DNA of 64,000 nt, taken from contig NZ_CP015839.1 in NCBI RefSeq assembly GCF_001651805.1, forward strand, positions 372,001-436,000. Direction: 5' to 3'. This document shows positions 43,457-52,233 of the stretch, piece by piece; the stretch's first letter is position 1; each line of letters opens with the position of its first letter. The notes beneath the pieces were generated by a model. That model was not told the origin of the DNA, searched no databases, and was given only the letters and a program-made list of their open reading frames with translations. Both the position numbers and the translations under genes were made by a program. The stretch comes from Marinobacterium aestuarii (lineage in GTDB: Bacteria; Pseudomonadota; Gammaproteobacteria; Pseudomonadales; Balneatricaceae).

Positions 43457-45001
43457 ATGAGTCTTGAAGATCTCAAGCTAGGTTTGCGCAATATCACCCA
43501 CAGTGATTACCCGCAGATTCAGGAGTTGATGGATCGGGTGTACCCGGATATCGGCGGTGCCTGGCCCGAGTCCACTATCCACAAGCTGGTGGATGAATTC
43601 CCCGAAGGTCAGATCTGCGTGGTGGATAATGAACGGGTGGTGGGCATCGCCCTGACCGCGCTGGTCAGTTACGAAAAGTTCAGCAACCCCCATACCTATG
43701 ACGATCTGATCGGGCGTGGCCAGGAAATCCATGTCGACCCCGAAGGCGATGCGCTTTACGGGCTGGATGTGCTGATCAACCCCGAATACCGCGGTTATCG
43801 CCTGGGCCGGCGGCTCTACGATGCGCGCAAGGAACTCTGTCGCCAGTTCAATCTGCGCAGCATTCTGGCGGGCGGCCGCATTCCCAAGTACCACGAGTAC
43901 AGCGACGAGCTGTCGGCCAAGGAATATATAGGCAAGGTGGCACGCAAGGAAATATACGACCCGATTCTGAGCTTTCAGCTGGCCAATGACTTTACTGTCA
44001 AGCGACTGCTGCGGCGTTATCTGCCGGAGGACGAAAAGTCCGCCGGTTACGCCACCCTGCTGGAATGGGACAACATCCTCTACGAGCCCGAGGCGCGGCC
44101 GATCAGTGTGCGCAAGACCCAGGTGCGGGTCGGTGTGGTGCAGTGGCAGATGCGTACCATAGAGTCGGTGGAAGACATCCTGCAGCAGGTGGAATACTTC
44201 GTCGATACAGTCTCGGAGTACGAAAGCGACTTTGTGCTCTTTCCCGAGTTTTTCAACGGCGCCCTGATGGGACTGACCAATCAGTCGCAGCGTACCGAGG
44301 CCATTCGTTATCTGGCGGGGTATACCGAGCAGTTTCGCGAGGCCATGCTGCAGATGGCGGTGAGCTACAACATCAATATTATTACCGGTTCCATGCCGCT
44401 GATTGAAAATGATCGCCTCTACAATGTGTCCTACCTGTGTCACCGCGATGGCACCTGCGAGGAGCAGCGCAAGCTGCATATTACGCCCCACGAAAGGCGT
44501 GACTGGGTTATCGAAGGTGGCGAAGGCCTGCAGGTGTTCAATACCGATGCGGGCAAGATCGGCATTCTGATCTGCTACGACGTCGAATTTCCGGAGCTGG
44601 GGCGCCTGCTGGCCGAAGAGGGCATGGAAATCCTGTTCGTGCCTTTCTGGACAGATACCAAGAACAGCTATCTGCGGGTGCGCCATTGTGCCCAGGCCAG
44701 GGCGATCGAGAACGAGTGCTATGTCTGCATCGCGGGTAGCGTTGGCAACCTGCCGAGTGTGGATAACCTGGACGTGCAATACGCCCAGTCGGCGGTGTTT
44801 TCACCGTCGGACTTCATGTTCCCCCACGATGCGGTGCTGTCCGAAACCACGCCAAATACCGAGATGATCATGTTCTCGGATCTGGATCTGGACAAGCTCA
44901 AGGTGGTGCGCGCCGAAGGCTCGGTGACCAATCTGCGTGATCGCCGGCATGATCTGTATCAGGTGACGATGCGCAACAAGGGCGGCATGGCCGACAGCTG
45001 A
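43457..45001 (+). CDS. Fused GNAT acetyltransferase - carbon-nitrogen hydrolase
   Basis: This 514-aa two-domain protein has residues about 8-210 as a GNAT domain with an acetyl-CoA loop near RGYRLGRRL (112-120). Residues about 222-505 are a nitrilase-superfamily domain with the Glu264 (FPEF), Lys339 (RKLH) and Cys373 (ICYDVEFPE) triad. I chose ATG 43457 because GGAG lies 5 bases upstream. Fusions of this architecture occur in several bacteria, but the substrate is unknown. Acylation and amide hydrolysis of the same metabolite, or repair of a damaged metabolite, are possible roles. Confidence 0.92.
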   Translation: MSLEDLKLGLRNITHSDYPQIQELMDRVYPDIGGAWPESTIHKLVDEFPEGQICVVDNERVVGIALTALVSYEKFSNPHTYDDLIGRGQEIHVDPEGDALYGLDVLINPEYRGYRLGRRLYDARKELCRQFNLRSILAGGRIPKYHEYSDELSAKEYIGKVARKEIYDPILSFQLANDFTVKRLLRRYLPEDEKSAGYATLLEWDNILYEPEARPISVRKTQVRVGVVQWQMRTIESVEDILQQVEYFVDTVSEYESDFVLFPEFFNGALMGLTNQSQRTEAIRYLAGYTEQFREAMLQMAVSYNINIITGSMPLIENDRLYNVSYLCHRDGTCEEQRKLHITPHERRDWVIEGGEGLQVFNTDAGKIGILICYDVEFPELGRLLAEEGMEILFVPFWTDTKNSYLRVRHCAQARAIENECYVCIAGSVGNLPSVDNLDVQYAQSAVFSPSDFMFPHDAVLSETTPNTEMIMFSDLDLDKLKVVRAEGSVTNLRDRRHDLYQVTMRNKGGMADS

Positions 45002-45054
45002 GTGGGCTGCATAACCAGCTCTTTGCCAATGACTAGCAATGGGCTGGCAAAAGG

Positions 45055-45087
45055 AAAAAGGCGTGGCGCCGGCGCCGCGCCTTTTTT
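45055..45087. terminator. Bidirectional terminator
   Basis: AAAAAGGCG-T-GGCGCC pairs with GGCGCC-G-CGCCTTTTT, giving a long stem with a T-run on both strands. It lies between the convergent GNAT-nitrilase and oxygenase genes. Confidence 0.88.
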
Positions 45088-45105
45088 GTGGACGCCGCTG
45101 CGCGG

Positions 45106-45789
45106 TCAGCGCGGCGGGTCGACGATACCGCCCAGACTGTTGTTAACCCGGTACCAGCCGGCCAGACTCAGGCGTTCGCGCTGTGCCGGCAGGACTTCGT
45201 GGGGAAAGCGGTCGCTGAGAAAGACCACCAGGGTGCCATAGCAGGGTTGAACCCGCTCGATGGGCGTTTGCGCCGCTTCATCGGCATAGATCAGCAGTTC
45301 ACCGCCGTTACCGGGTTGCCAGTCGGGATTCAGGTAGTAGACGGTCGAGAGTACACGGTTGGTGCGTCCCTGGAAGGCATCCAGATGGCGGCGGTAAAAG
45401 GCCCCTTGTGGATAACGCGAGAAGTGGCACTCGTAGTCAAACAGCCCCATCATCAGGCGTCGGTTGATACCGATGCGCAGTTCTTCCATCCAGGCCAGAT
45501 AGGCGGATTCCTCGGGCCTTGAGGCCGACAGCCAGCGAATCTGGTCGCCGCGTACCTGGCGGTTAAGCTGGTGTTCCTGATCCCGGCCTATGCCGGCGCG
45601 TCTGAAATCTTCCTGCTCCAGATCCTGCATGTACTGGTACATGCGGTCGGTCAGCCAGCCTGGCAGTGCCTGTGGATAAATGCAGTAGCCGGTGGTCGCC
45701 AGGTCGTCGGCGATTCGATCAAGCAGCAGGGTATTGTCGGGCAGGACTATGGCGTTCAAGTACGTGCTCAATGTTTGACCAAAGCGCAC
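45106..45789 (-). CDS. 2-oxoglutarate/Fe(II)-dependent dioxygenase-like protein
   Basis: This 227-aa protein belongs to the prolyl-4-hydroxylase-like 2OG-Fe(II) superfamily. Iron ligands are His135 and Asp137 (RRHLDAF) and His197 (RFPHEVLP), and the 2-oxoglutarate-binding Arg206 lies in RERLSLAGWYR. The substrate is unknown; homologues hydroxylate proteins or act in metal-linked processes. The start is uncertain: the frame opens at GTG 45789, with a TTG 33 bases further in as alternative, and neither has a strong ribosome site. Confidence 0.87.
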   Translation of the reverse strand: MRFGQTLSTYLNAIVLPDNTLLLDRIADDLATTGYCIYPQALPGWLTDRMYQYMQDLEQEDFRRAGIGRDQEHQLNRQVRGDQIRWLSASRPEESAYLAWMEELRIGINRRLMMGLFDYECHFSRYPQGAFYRRHLDAFQGRTNRVLSTVYYLNPDWQPGNGGELLIYADEAAQTPIERVQPCYGTLVVFLSDRFPHEVLPAQRERLSLAGWYRVNNSLGGIVDPPR

Positions 45790-45893
45790 TATTTACGCCT
45801 GAAAACGGTGTTTGTCCATCAATATTGGCAGCAGAAAGCGTTTATGGCGCCCTGGGGGATGCTCCGCAGGGCGCTGTGGGGGCGGGTGCAGGC

Positions 45894-47267
45894 TCAGAAC
45901 TTGCGGATGCGGTACTTGCGGCCCTTGATGGTGCCGTTTTGCAGCTGTGCCAGTGCCTTGGAGGCTACCGCGCGTTCGACGGCGACATAGGAGACAAAGT
46001 CGAAGATGAAAATCTTGCCCACGCTGCTGCCGGCAATGCCGGAGGTGCCGGTGAGGGCGCCGAGGATATCGCCGGGACGCACCTTGTTCTTGCGCCCGCC
46101 ATTGATGGCCAGGGTCACCATGCCCGCTGGCGCCGGACGCTCGCTGCTGAGTTCTGGCAGCGGCAGGAAGTCCGGATCCGCCGCCTGCTGGGCTTCCATG
46201 ATCGCATTGACCTTGTAGCCTTCGGACGGAATAACCAGGTTCAGTGCCAGACCTTCGCGGCCGGCACGGCCGGTGCGGCCGATGCGGTGGGTGTGGGTGT
46301 CTGAATCACGGGTCAGCTCGTAGTTGATGACGCAGGGCAGGTCGTCGATATCCAGGCCGCGTGCCGCTACGTCTGTGGCAATCAGAATCGGGCAGCTGCG
46401 GTTGGAAAACAGCACCAGTACCTGGTCGCGATCGCGCTGATCCAGCTCGCCGTGCAACACCGCGGCGCTAAAGCCTTGATTGTTGAGGTAGGCGCCCAGT
46501 TCGTTGCAGCTTTGTCGTGTATTACAGAAGACCACCGCCGCTTCCGGGCGGTAGTGCAGCAGCAGCAGCTCCAGCGATTGCATGCGCGACTCGCGGTCGG
46601 TTTCGAAGAAGTGCTGGGTAATCTTCAGCGGGCTCTCGGTTTCTTCGAGGGAAATCATCTGCGGATCGCGCTGGAATTCGCCGCTGAGCGACTGGATGCC
46701 GTCCGGGTAGGTCGCCGAGAACAGCAGCGTCTGGCGGCTCGAGGGTGTGGTCTGGGCGATCTGCTTGATCTCGTCGCGAAAGCCCATGTCCAGCATGCGG
46801 TCGGCTTCGTCCAGCACCAGTGTCTGGATGCGATCGAGCTTGAGGGTGCCCTTGCTGAGGTGGTCCCGGATGCGCCCGGGTGTGCCGACGATTACATGAG
46901 CGCCATGCTCCAGCGAGCCGATCTGTGGGCCTATGGAAATGCCGCCCGACAGGGTGATGATCTTGATGTTGGCCTGGAAGCGGGCCAGCCGGCGCAGTTC
47001 ATTGGCCACCTGGGTTGCGAGTTCCCGTGTCGGGCACAGTACCAGCGCCTGGGGGCTGAAGCTGGTGGGCTCCAGCTTGAGCAGCAGGCCGATACCGAAG
47101 GCTGCCGTCTTGCCGCTGCCGGTTTTGGCGCGGGCAATCAGGTCACGGTTTTCCAGCAGCAGGGGCAGGCTCTGCTGCTGGATGGGCGTCATCTCGTGAT
47201 AGCCAATGGCGCTCAGGTTATCGAGCATGGCCTGGGGCAATGGCAGGTCGGTAAAGGGGAGTGACGT
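45894..47267 (-). CDS. dbpA: ATP-dependent RNA helicase DbpA
   Basis: This DEAD-box helicase acts in 50S ribosome assembly, targeted to hairpin 92 of 23S rRNA by its C-terminal RNA-binding domain. Motifs present are AKTGSGKT, PTRELA, VGTPGR, DEAD, SAT and HRIGRTGRAG, and the C-terminal RRM-like domain ends YVAVERAVASKALAQLQNGTIKGRKYRIRKF. I chose a TTG start at 47267 because GAGG lies 7 bases upstream and it gives 457 aa with an E. coli-like N-terminus. An upstream ATG at 47327 lacks a site. Confidence 0.94.
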   Translation of the reverse strand, partial: TSLPFTDLPLPQAMLDNLSAIGYHEMTPIQQQSLPLLLENRDLIARAKTGSGKTAAFGIGLLLKLEPTSFSPQALVLCPTRELATQVANELRRLARFQANIKIITLSGGISIGPQIGSLEHGAHVIVGTPGRIRDHLSKGTLKLDRIQTLVLDEADRMLDMGFRDEIKQIAQTTPSSRQTLLFSATYPDGIQSLSGEFQRDPQMISLEETESPLKITQHFFETDRESRMQSLELLLLHYRPEAAVVFCNTRQSCNELGAYLNNQGFSAAVLHGELDQRDRDQVLVLFSNRSCPILIATDVAARGLDIDDLPCVINYELTRDSDTHTHRIGRTGRAGREGLALNLVIPSEGYKVNAIMEAQQAADPDFLPLPELSSERPAPAGMVTLAINGGRKNKVRPGDILGALTGTSGIAGSSVGKIFIFDFVSYVAVERAVASKALAQLQNGTIKGRKYRIRKF

Positions 47268-47375
47268 CAACGGGGAGCCTCGGTAGCCGGTCAGAAAGCG
47301 GCCATTATAGCGGAATCGGATCGCCAATGCTGTGTGGCGACAAGCACTTGCCCAGTGTTGCCACAGGCCTGTCGG

Positions 47376-48221
47376 TTATGCGCCGAGACAGGTCTGCAGC
47401 AGCGGCCCCGCAGGGGCTTCGAGCTTGAGACTGAGCAGATCATCAGCCCGGGTGCGGCCCAGATTCACCGCGGCTATGGGCTTGCCGAGCGCTGCGGCCT
47501 GGCGGCAAAAGCGAAAGCCTGAATACACCATCAGCGAGGAGCCGACTACCAGCATGGCGTCGGCCTGTGCCAGCGCATCCATGGCAGTGCTGACGCGCTC
47601 CTTGGGTACCTGATCGCCGAAGAACACTACGTCGGGCTTGAGGATGCCGCCACACTGGTCGCAGTCATGCAGGCGAAAACGGCTGAAATCCAGCTCCAGG
47701 TCGGCGTCTCCGTCCGGTGCGGCCGGCGCCTGCAGCTTGGCGAAGTCCGGGTTGTCGTCGGCCAGACGCTGCTGCACCTGGGCCCGGCTGTAGCGTAGCT
47801 GGCAGCCCAGACAGAGCACAGAGTCGGAACGGCCATGCAGATCCAGCACCCGGGCGCTGCCGGCGCGCTGATGCAGCCCGTCCACATTCTGCGTGACCAG
47901 CAATTCGATCTGCTGGCGCCGCTCCAGTTCGACCAGGCCCAGGTGGGCTGTATTGGGCCTGGCACGGGCCATCAGTGGCCAGCCCACCAGGCTGCGGGCC
48001 CAGAAGCGTTGGCGACAACTGTGCTGGGTGACGAAGTCACGGTGATCCACCGGGGGTGGGCGTTTCCAGTTGCCCTGGTGGTCGCGGTAGTCGGGGATGC
48101 CGGAGTCGGCACTGATACCGGCGCCGGACAGCACGAACAGCCGTGGATGGCGGGTCATAAAGGCGTTGAGCTCGTCGCCGAGCTGTTGCAGGGGGCTGTG
48201 GTGCAGCGTCGTATCTGGCAT
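47376..48221 (-). CDS. Sir2-family NAD-dependent protein deacylase
   Basis: This 281-aa sirtuin has the NAD-binding GAGIS (33-37), TQNVDGLH (110-117), catalytic His129 in DLHG, and a structural zinc site with Cys137, Cys140, Cys187 and Cys190. It would remove acyl groups from lysines using NAD+. I chose the start at 48221 because the longer frame adds a non-conserved 32-residue leader; the ribosome site is weak. No operon partner is clear, and the unknown gene upstream is 99 bases away. Confidence 0.91.
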   Translation of the reverse strand: MPDTTLHHSPLQQLGDELNAFMTRHPRLFVLSGAGISADSGIPDYRDHQGNWKRPPPVDHRDFVTQHSCRQRFWARSLVGWPLMARARPNTAHLGLVELERRQQIELLVTQNVDGLHQRAGSARVLDLHGRSDSVLCLGCQLRYSRAQVQQRLADDNPDFAKLQAPAAPDGDADLELDFSRFRLHDCDQCGGILKPDVVFFGDQVPKERVSTAMDALAQADAMLVVGSSLMVYSGFRFCRQAAALGKPIAAVNLGRTRADDLLSLKLEAPAGPLLQTCLGA

Positions 48222-48320
48222 GGGAAAGGCGTTTGTCCGCTGTCTGTTCCGGAGTTTTGCCCAGAGTACGTGCAACACAGGCGTCGGGCCAGCGTTTTGG
48301 CTGCGCGCATTACACAATGC

Positions 48321-48815
48321 TCAGAGGGGTTCTATATCGTAAAGCTGCAGTGAGTCCAGCGGACGAAACAGCAGTACGTGGCGGTAATGATTGCCGCCCT
48401 CCAGCGCCAGGGTAGCAAAGCCGTCCAGTCCAATTGAAGGGCAATAGGATTCCAGCGCAGTACAGAGGCGCTCCAGTCCTGGGCCTATATCTTCCAGGCG
48501 GTTGGGTGTGGCGGTCGGTGGTGCAGTTGCCTCACAGGCTTCAGGCGTTATCGAAGTTCGCAGCAGCGGGATTATGGCCTGAACCGGCAGAATGGCCAGG
48601 CGCAGCGCGGCCTTGGGCGTTGCAGTGATCAGGTAGCCACGGTTTTGGTGTTCCAGCAGGGCAGGGGAATGGCTCCACAGGCTGGTGCTGTTGCTGTAGT
48701 AGCCACTGTGATAAAGGTGGCTGGGCTGACCATAGACTTCAACCTGGCGGGTCTCGATGGCCTGCTGCAACTGCTGATCCAGTTGCAGCAGCAGGTCCTG
48801 TTCCGGTGCTGGCAT
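48321..48815 (-). CDS. Uncharacterised 164-aa protein
   Basis: I do not recognise this protein. It is soluble, without signal peptide or membrane span. An N-terminal helix (EQDLLLQLDQQLQQAIETRQ) precedes a mixed region, and a short hydrophobic strand set ends HVLLFRPLDSLQLYDIEPL. A Pro/Thr-rich linker lies near residues 95-107. GAGG lies 6 bases before ATG 48815, supporting a real gene. It is on the same strand as the sirtuin and upstream of it. Confidence 0.6.
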   Translation of the reverse strand: MPAPEQDLLLQLDQQLQQAIETRQVEVYGQPSHLYHSGYYSNSTSLWSHSPALLEHQNRGYLITATPKAALRLAILPVQAIIPLLRTSITPEACEATAPPTATPNRLEDIGPGLERLCTALESYCPSIGLDGFATLALEGGNHYRHVLLFRPLDSLQLYDIEPL

Positions 48816-48979
48816 GGCGGCCTCGACGGTATCTGGCGCTAGCGGTACGCAGCGCAGACCTTGATGTCCTTGTCCGGGCTGGCGCGCCCTCTAACCTTAG
48901 TTCAGAGCCCCTGTGGCGGTGAACCCGCTTTACAGGAAACCGACAAAGATAGAGCCGACGGGGACTGTCAGCAGACACA

Positions 48980-49016
48980 AAAAAGGGCCCGCCAGAGTGA
49001 CTGGCGGGCCCTTTTT
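48980..49016. terminator. Bidirectional terminator downstream of malate synthase
   Basis: AAAAAGGGCCCGCCAG-AGTGA-CTGGCGGGCCCTTTTT is a perfect 16-base arm pair including A- and T-runs. It lies 24 bases after the glcB stop and is the strongest intrinsic terminator in the window. Confidence 0.93.
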
Positions 49017-49039
49017 ATCCGTGCTTCAGCTGTGCTCGA

Positions 49040-51220
49040 TCAGCCGGCGGCCTTGGCCTTGGCTTCGATGCGGCGACGGTGCAAGACGGGCTCGGTGTAG
49101 CCGTTGGGCTGCTCGCGGCCTTCGAGTACCAGTTCACAGGCCGCCTGGAAGGCGACGCTGTCGGCGAAGTTGCCGGCCATGGGCTGGTACAGCGGATCAT
49201 TGCTGTTCTGGCCATCCACCACGCCTGCCATGCGCTCCAGGGTTTCGACAACCTGTTCGCGGCTGCAGATGCCGTGGTGCAGCCAGTTGGCAATGTGCTG
49301 GGCGGAGATGCGCAGGGTCGCGCGGTCTTCCATCAGGCCCACATCATTGATATCCGGCACCTTGGAGCACCCTACGCCCTGGTCAACCCAGCGCACAACA
49401 TAGCCGAGGATACCCTGGGCGTTATTGTCCAGTTCCTGCTGAATCTCTTCAGCGGACCAGTTGGGGCTCTGCGACACCGGGATGGTGAGGATGTCGTCGA
49501 CGCTGGCGCGCGGACGGCTCTTGAGCTCGTCCTGACGGGCGAACACATCCACCTGGTGATAGTGCATGGCGTGCAGGGTTGCGGCCGTGGGCGACGGAAC
49601 CCAGGCGGTGTTGGCGCCGGCCAGGGGGTGACCGATCTTGGCCTTGAGCATATTGGCCATCTGATCGGGAATGGCCCACATGCCTTTGCCGATCTGGGCG
49701 CGGCCCTGGAGTCCACAGGCCAGACCGATGTCGACGTTGGAGTCTTCGTAGGCCTGAATCCAGGAAGCGCCCTTCATGTCGCCCTTGCGGATGACGGGGC
49801 CCGCTTCCATGGAGGTGTGGATTTCATCACCGGTGCGATCCAGGAAGCCGGTGTTGATAAACACCACGCGATCCTTGGCGGCGCGGATGCATTCCTTCAG
49901 GTTCACCGTGGTGCGGCGTTCCTCATCCATGATGCCCATTTTCAGGGTGAAGGGTGCCAGCCCCAGGGCCTGCTCAACACGGCCGAAGAGTTCGTTGGCA
50001 AAGGCCACTTCCTCGGGGCCATGCATCTTCGGCTTGACGATGTACATGGAGCCGGTAGTAGTGTTGCGCAGCGGTCCTGTGCCCTTGAGATCGTGGATGG
50101 AGATCAGGGTGGTGATCATGCCGTCCAGGATGCCTTCGGGGACTTCGTTGCCGTCCTTGTCGAGGATGGCGTTGTTGGTCATCAGATGGCCAACATTGCG
50201 CACGAACATCAGGCTGCGGCCTTTCAGGCTCAGGCTGCTGCCATCCAGAGCGCTGTAGTCGCGATCCGGGTTCAGGCTGCGGGTAACGCTGCTGTCGCCC
50301 TTCTTGACTGATTCGGTCAGGTTGCCCTTCATCAGGCCCAGCCAGTTGCGATAGACCAGCACCTTGTCATCGGCATCGACGGCGGCGACGGAGTCTTCGC
50401 AGTCCATGATGGTGGTCAGGGCGGATTCGAGCAGCAGGTCCTTGATACCGGCGGGGTCGTCTCTGCCGACCAGGCTGGTAGCATCAATCTGGATTTCGAA
50501 GTGCAGGCCATTGTTCAGCAGCAGAATGGCACTGGGTGCCGCAGCGTCTTCGCCACGGAAGCCACGCAGTTGTTCCGGCTGCTGCAGGGCGCTGGTGCTG
50601 CCATTGTTGAGGCTGACGACCAGCTGAGCGTTCTGAATGCTGTAGCCGACGGCGTCCTTGTGGGAGCCTGTGGCCAGGGGAACGGCCTGGTCGAGGAAGT
50701 CGCGGGCAAAGGCGATAACTCTGGCGCCGCGGGTGGGGTTGTAGCTCTTGCCTGCCTCGGCACCGCTGTCGCTGGGAATGGCGTCTGTGCCGTAGAGGGC
50801 GTCGTACAGACTTCCCCAGCGGGCATTGGCCGCATTCAGCGCGTAGCGGGCATTCATGACCGGAACCACGAGCTGGGGGCCAGCCATGGTGGCCATTTCC
50901 GGATCGACATTGCTGGTGGTGACGCTGAAGGTATCGCCTTCAGGCAGCAGGTAGCCGATGTCGGTCAGGAAAGCCTTGTAGTCGGAAAAATTGAAAGCCT
51001 GTCCCTTGCGATCCCGGTGCCAGGCGTCAATCTGTGCCTGCAGCTGGTCTCGTTTGGTCAGGAGCTCACGATTGCGCGGTGCAAGATCGTGCACAATCGA
51101 ATCGAACGCAGTCCAGAATTGCTCGGTTGTTACACCGGTGCCTGGCAGCGCTTCGTTATTGATAAAGTCATATAGACTTGGGGTAACCTGAAGGTTACCG
51201 CTCTGTACCCTGTTGCTCAT
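49040..51220 (-). CDS. glcB: Malate synthase G
   Basis: This enzyme condenses glyoxylate with acetyl-CoA to malate, in the glyoxylate shunt and glycolate use. The 726-aa length and the inserted domains mark the G isoform. Recognisable segments are [34 protein letters not shown], the metal/active-site [16 protein letters not shown] and [20 protein letters not shown], and the [22 protein letters not shown]-terminal part. GAGG lies about 8 bases before the ATG. It is a single-gene unit with its own terminator. Confidence 0.97.
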   Translation of the reverse strand: MSNRVQSGNLQVTPSLYDFINNEALPGTGVTTEQFWTAFDSIVHDLAPRNRELLTKRDQLQAQIDAWHRDRKGQAFNFSDYKAFLTDIGYLLPEGDTFSVTTSNVDPEMATMAGPQLVVPVMNARYALNAANARWGSLYDALYGTDAIPSDSGAEAGKSYNPTRGARVIAFARDFLDQAVPLATGSHKDAVGYSIQNAQLVVSLNNGSTSALQQPEQLRGFRGEDAAAPSAILLLNNGLHFEIQIDATSLVGRDDPAGIKDLLLESALTTIMDCEDSVAAVDADDKVLVYRNWLGLMKGNLTESVKKGDSSVTRSLNPDRDYSALDGSSLSLKGRSLMFVRNVGHLMTNNAILDKDGNEVPEGILDGMITTLISIHDLKGTGPLRNTTTGSMYIVKPKMHGPEEVAFANELFGRVEQALGLAPFTLKMGIMDEERRTTVNLKECIRAAKDRVVFINTGFLDRTGDEIHTSMEAGPVIRKGDMKGASWIQAYEDSNVDIGLACGLQGRAQIGKGMWAIPDQMANMLKAKIGHPLAGANTAWVPSPTAATLHAMHYHQVDVFARQDELKSRPRASVDDILTIPVSQSPNWSAEEIQQELDNNAQGILGYVVRWVDQGVGCSKVPDINDVGLMEDRATLRISAQHIANWLHHGICSREQVVETLERMAGVVDGQNSNDPLYQPMAGNFADSVAFQAACELVLEGREQPNGYTEPVLHRRRIEAKAKAAG

Positions 51221-51413
51221 TATGTACTGCCTCTTGCTTATCTCAGTCCCGAACGGGGCGAGGCACCCGAAACCGGGCAGTATTAGTTTAGTTTTGGTCT
51301 TTTGTGCGACGCAGTAATTTACCCGATTTTTGGCAAACTGTCGCCCCCCGCGCGCCTAAAGTATTAGAAACCCGCGTAACTTCGCTGTTTGTGCAGCCCG
51401 AATTGGCGACGAA

Positions 51414-51785
51414 TCAGAACAGCCAGCTGCCCGGATTGGCCGGTGCTTCACGCCGTTCAAGGCATTGCAGCCCCTTGACACAGCGGACGATGAACCAGAT
51501 GACCGCAAACAGTAAAATCAGAAATCCGACACCTATTCCGGTCAATAAAGCCCCTAAAAGTGTATACAGAAGGCCGATCCAGAAAGTTCTGATCTGCCAG
51601 CTATAGTGGGCCTTAACGCAGTCTGTTGCCTCGGATCTGTATACATAGGCCATGACCAGTCCCACCAGTGCGGTGATGCCCACCACCAGGCTGACGAGGT
51701 ACAGAATATAGATGATCCTGGCGTTGCCACCGTGCTGTTGCGTCGCCGACTTGTCGCTGGGGTCAGGTGATAGATCCTGTGTCAT
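51414..51785 (-). CDS. DUF4870-like small membrane protein
   Basis: This 123-aa protein has a charged N-terminus and about three hydrophobic helices. Between the first two lies the polar loop RSEATDCVKAHYSWQIRTFWIGLL, typical of this uncharacterised family. I chose the ATG at 51785, as GGGAG lies 6 bases upstream. It overlaps the thioesterase gene by 23 bases, and I recall this pairing from pseudomonads. Function is unknown; a membrane partner of the thioesterase is a guess. Confidence 0.8.
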   Translation of the reverse strand: MTQDLSPDPSDKSATQQHGGNARIIYILYLVSLVVGITALVGLVMAYVYRSEATDCVKAHYSWQIRTFWIGLLYTLLGALLTGIGVGFLILLFAVIWFIVRCVKGLQCLERREAPANPGSWLF

Positions 51786-52233
51786 GTGCACTCCCTTGTG
51801 GTGTTGGTGTTGGGTTGCTGTGGAGGGGTTGCAACTGGGCCCGGATCGCGTCCGGCAGCGGCACCGAGCGGCCGCTGGCATGATCCATCCACACCACCTT
51901 GGAATAGCCCTCGCCGACCTGCACCTCAGGGTTGGAGTCGGCGTAGGCATGGTAATAGATCATGAAGCTTGAGCGTCCGGGGTCGGCGACGAAGCAGTCG
52001 ATGCGCAGCGTGTCCGGATAGACCAGCGGGCGCAGGAAGCTGTAGCCAACATTGATGATCACCGGAGCCTGGGCAGCGCCTTCAAGAGCGGCCCCGAGCC
52101 TGATCAGCAGCTGTACCCGTGCCTCTTCCAGGTAGCGGATATATTGCACATTGTTGATGTGGCCATAGGCGTCCATGTCACCCCAGCGCAGGGGCAGGCT
52201 GCAGCTGTGCAGCAGTTTTCCGGTGTCAGTCAT
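51763..52233 (-). CDS. 4-hydroxybenzoyl-CoA-type (hotdog) acyl-CoA thioesterase
   Basis: This 156-aa hotdog-fold thioesterase has the catalytic segment LRWGDMDAYGHINNVQYIRYLEEAR (Asp near residue 19) and a second conserved strand PVIINVGYSFLRPLVYPDTLRI. It hydrolyses acyl-CoA to acid and CoA; chain length cannot be told. I chose ATG 52233, as family members begin just before this motif. It overlaps the MscK-like gene by 8 bases upstream and the DUF4870-like gene by 23 bases downstream, which points to translational coupling. Confidence 0.9.
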   Translation of the reverse strand: MTDTGKLLHSCSLPLRWGDMDAYGHINNVQYIRYLEEARVQLLIRLGAALEGAAQAPVIINVGYSFLRPLVYPDTLRIDCFVADPGRSSFMIYYHAYADSNPEVQVGEGYSKVVWMDHASGRSVPLPDAIRAQLQPLHSNPTPTPQGSAHDTGSIT

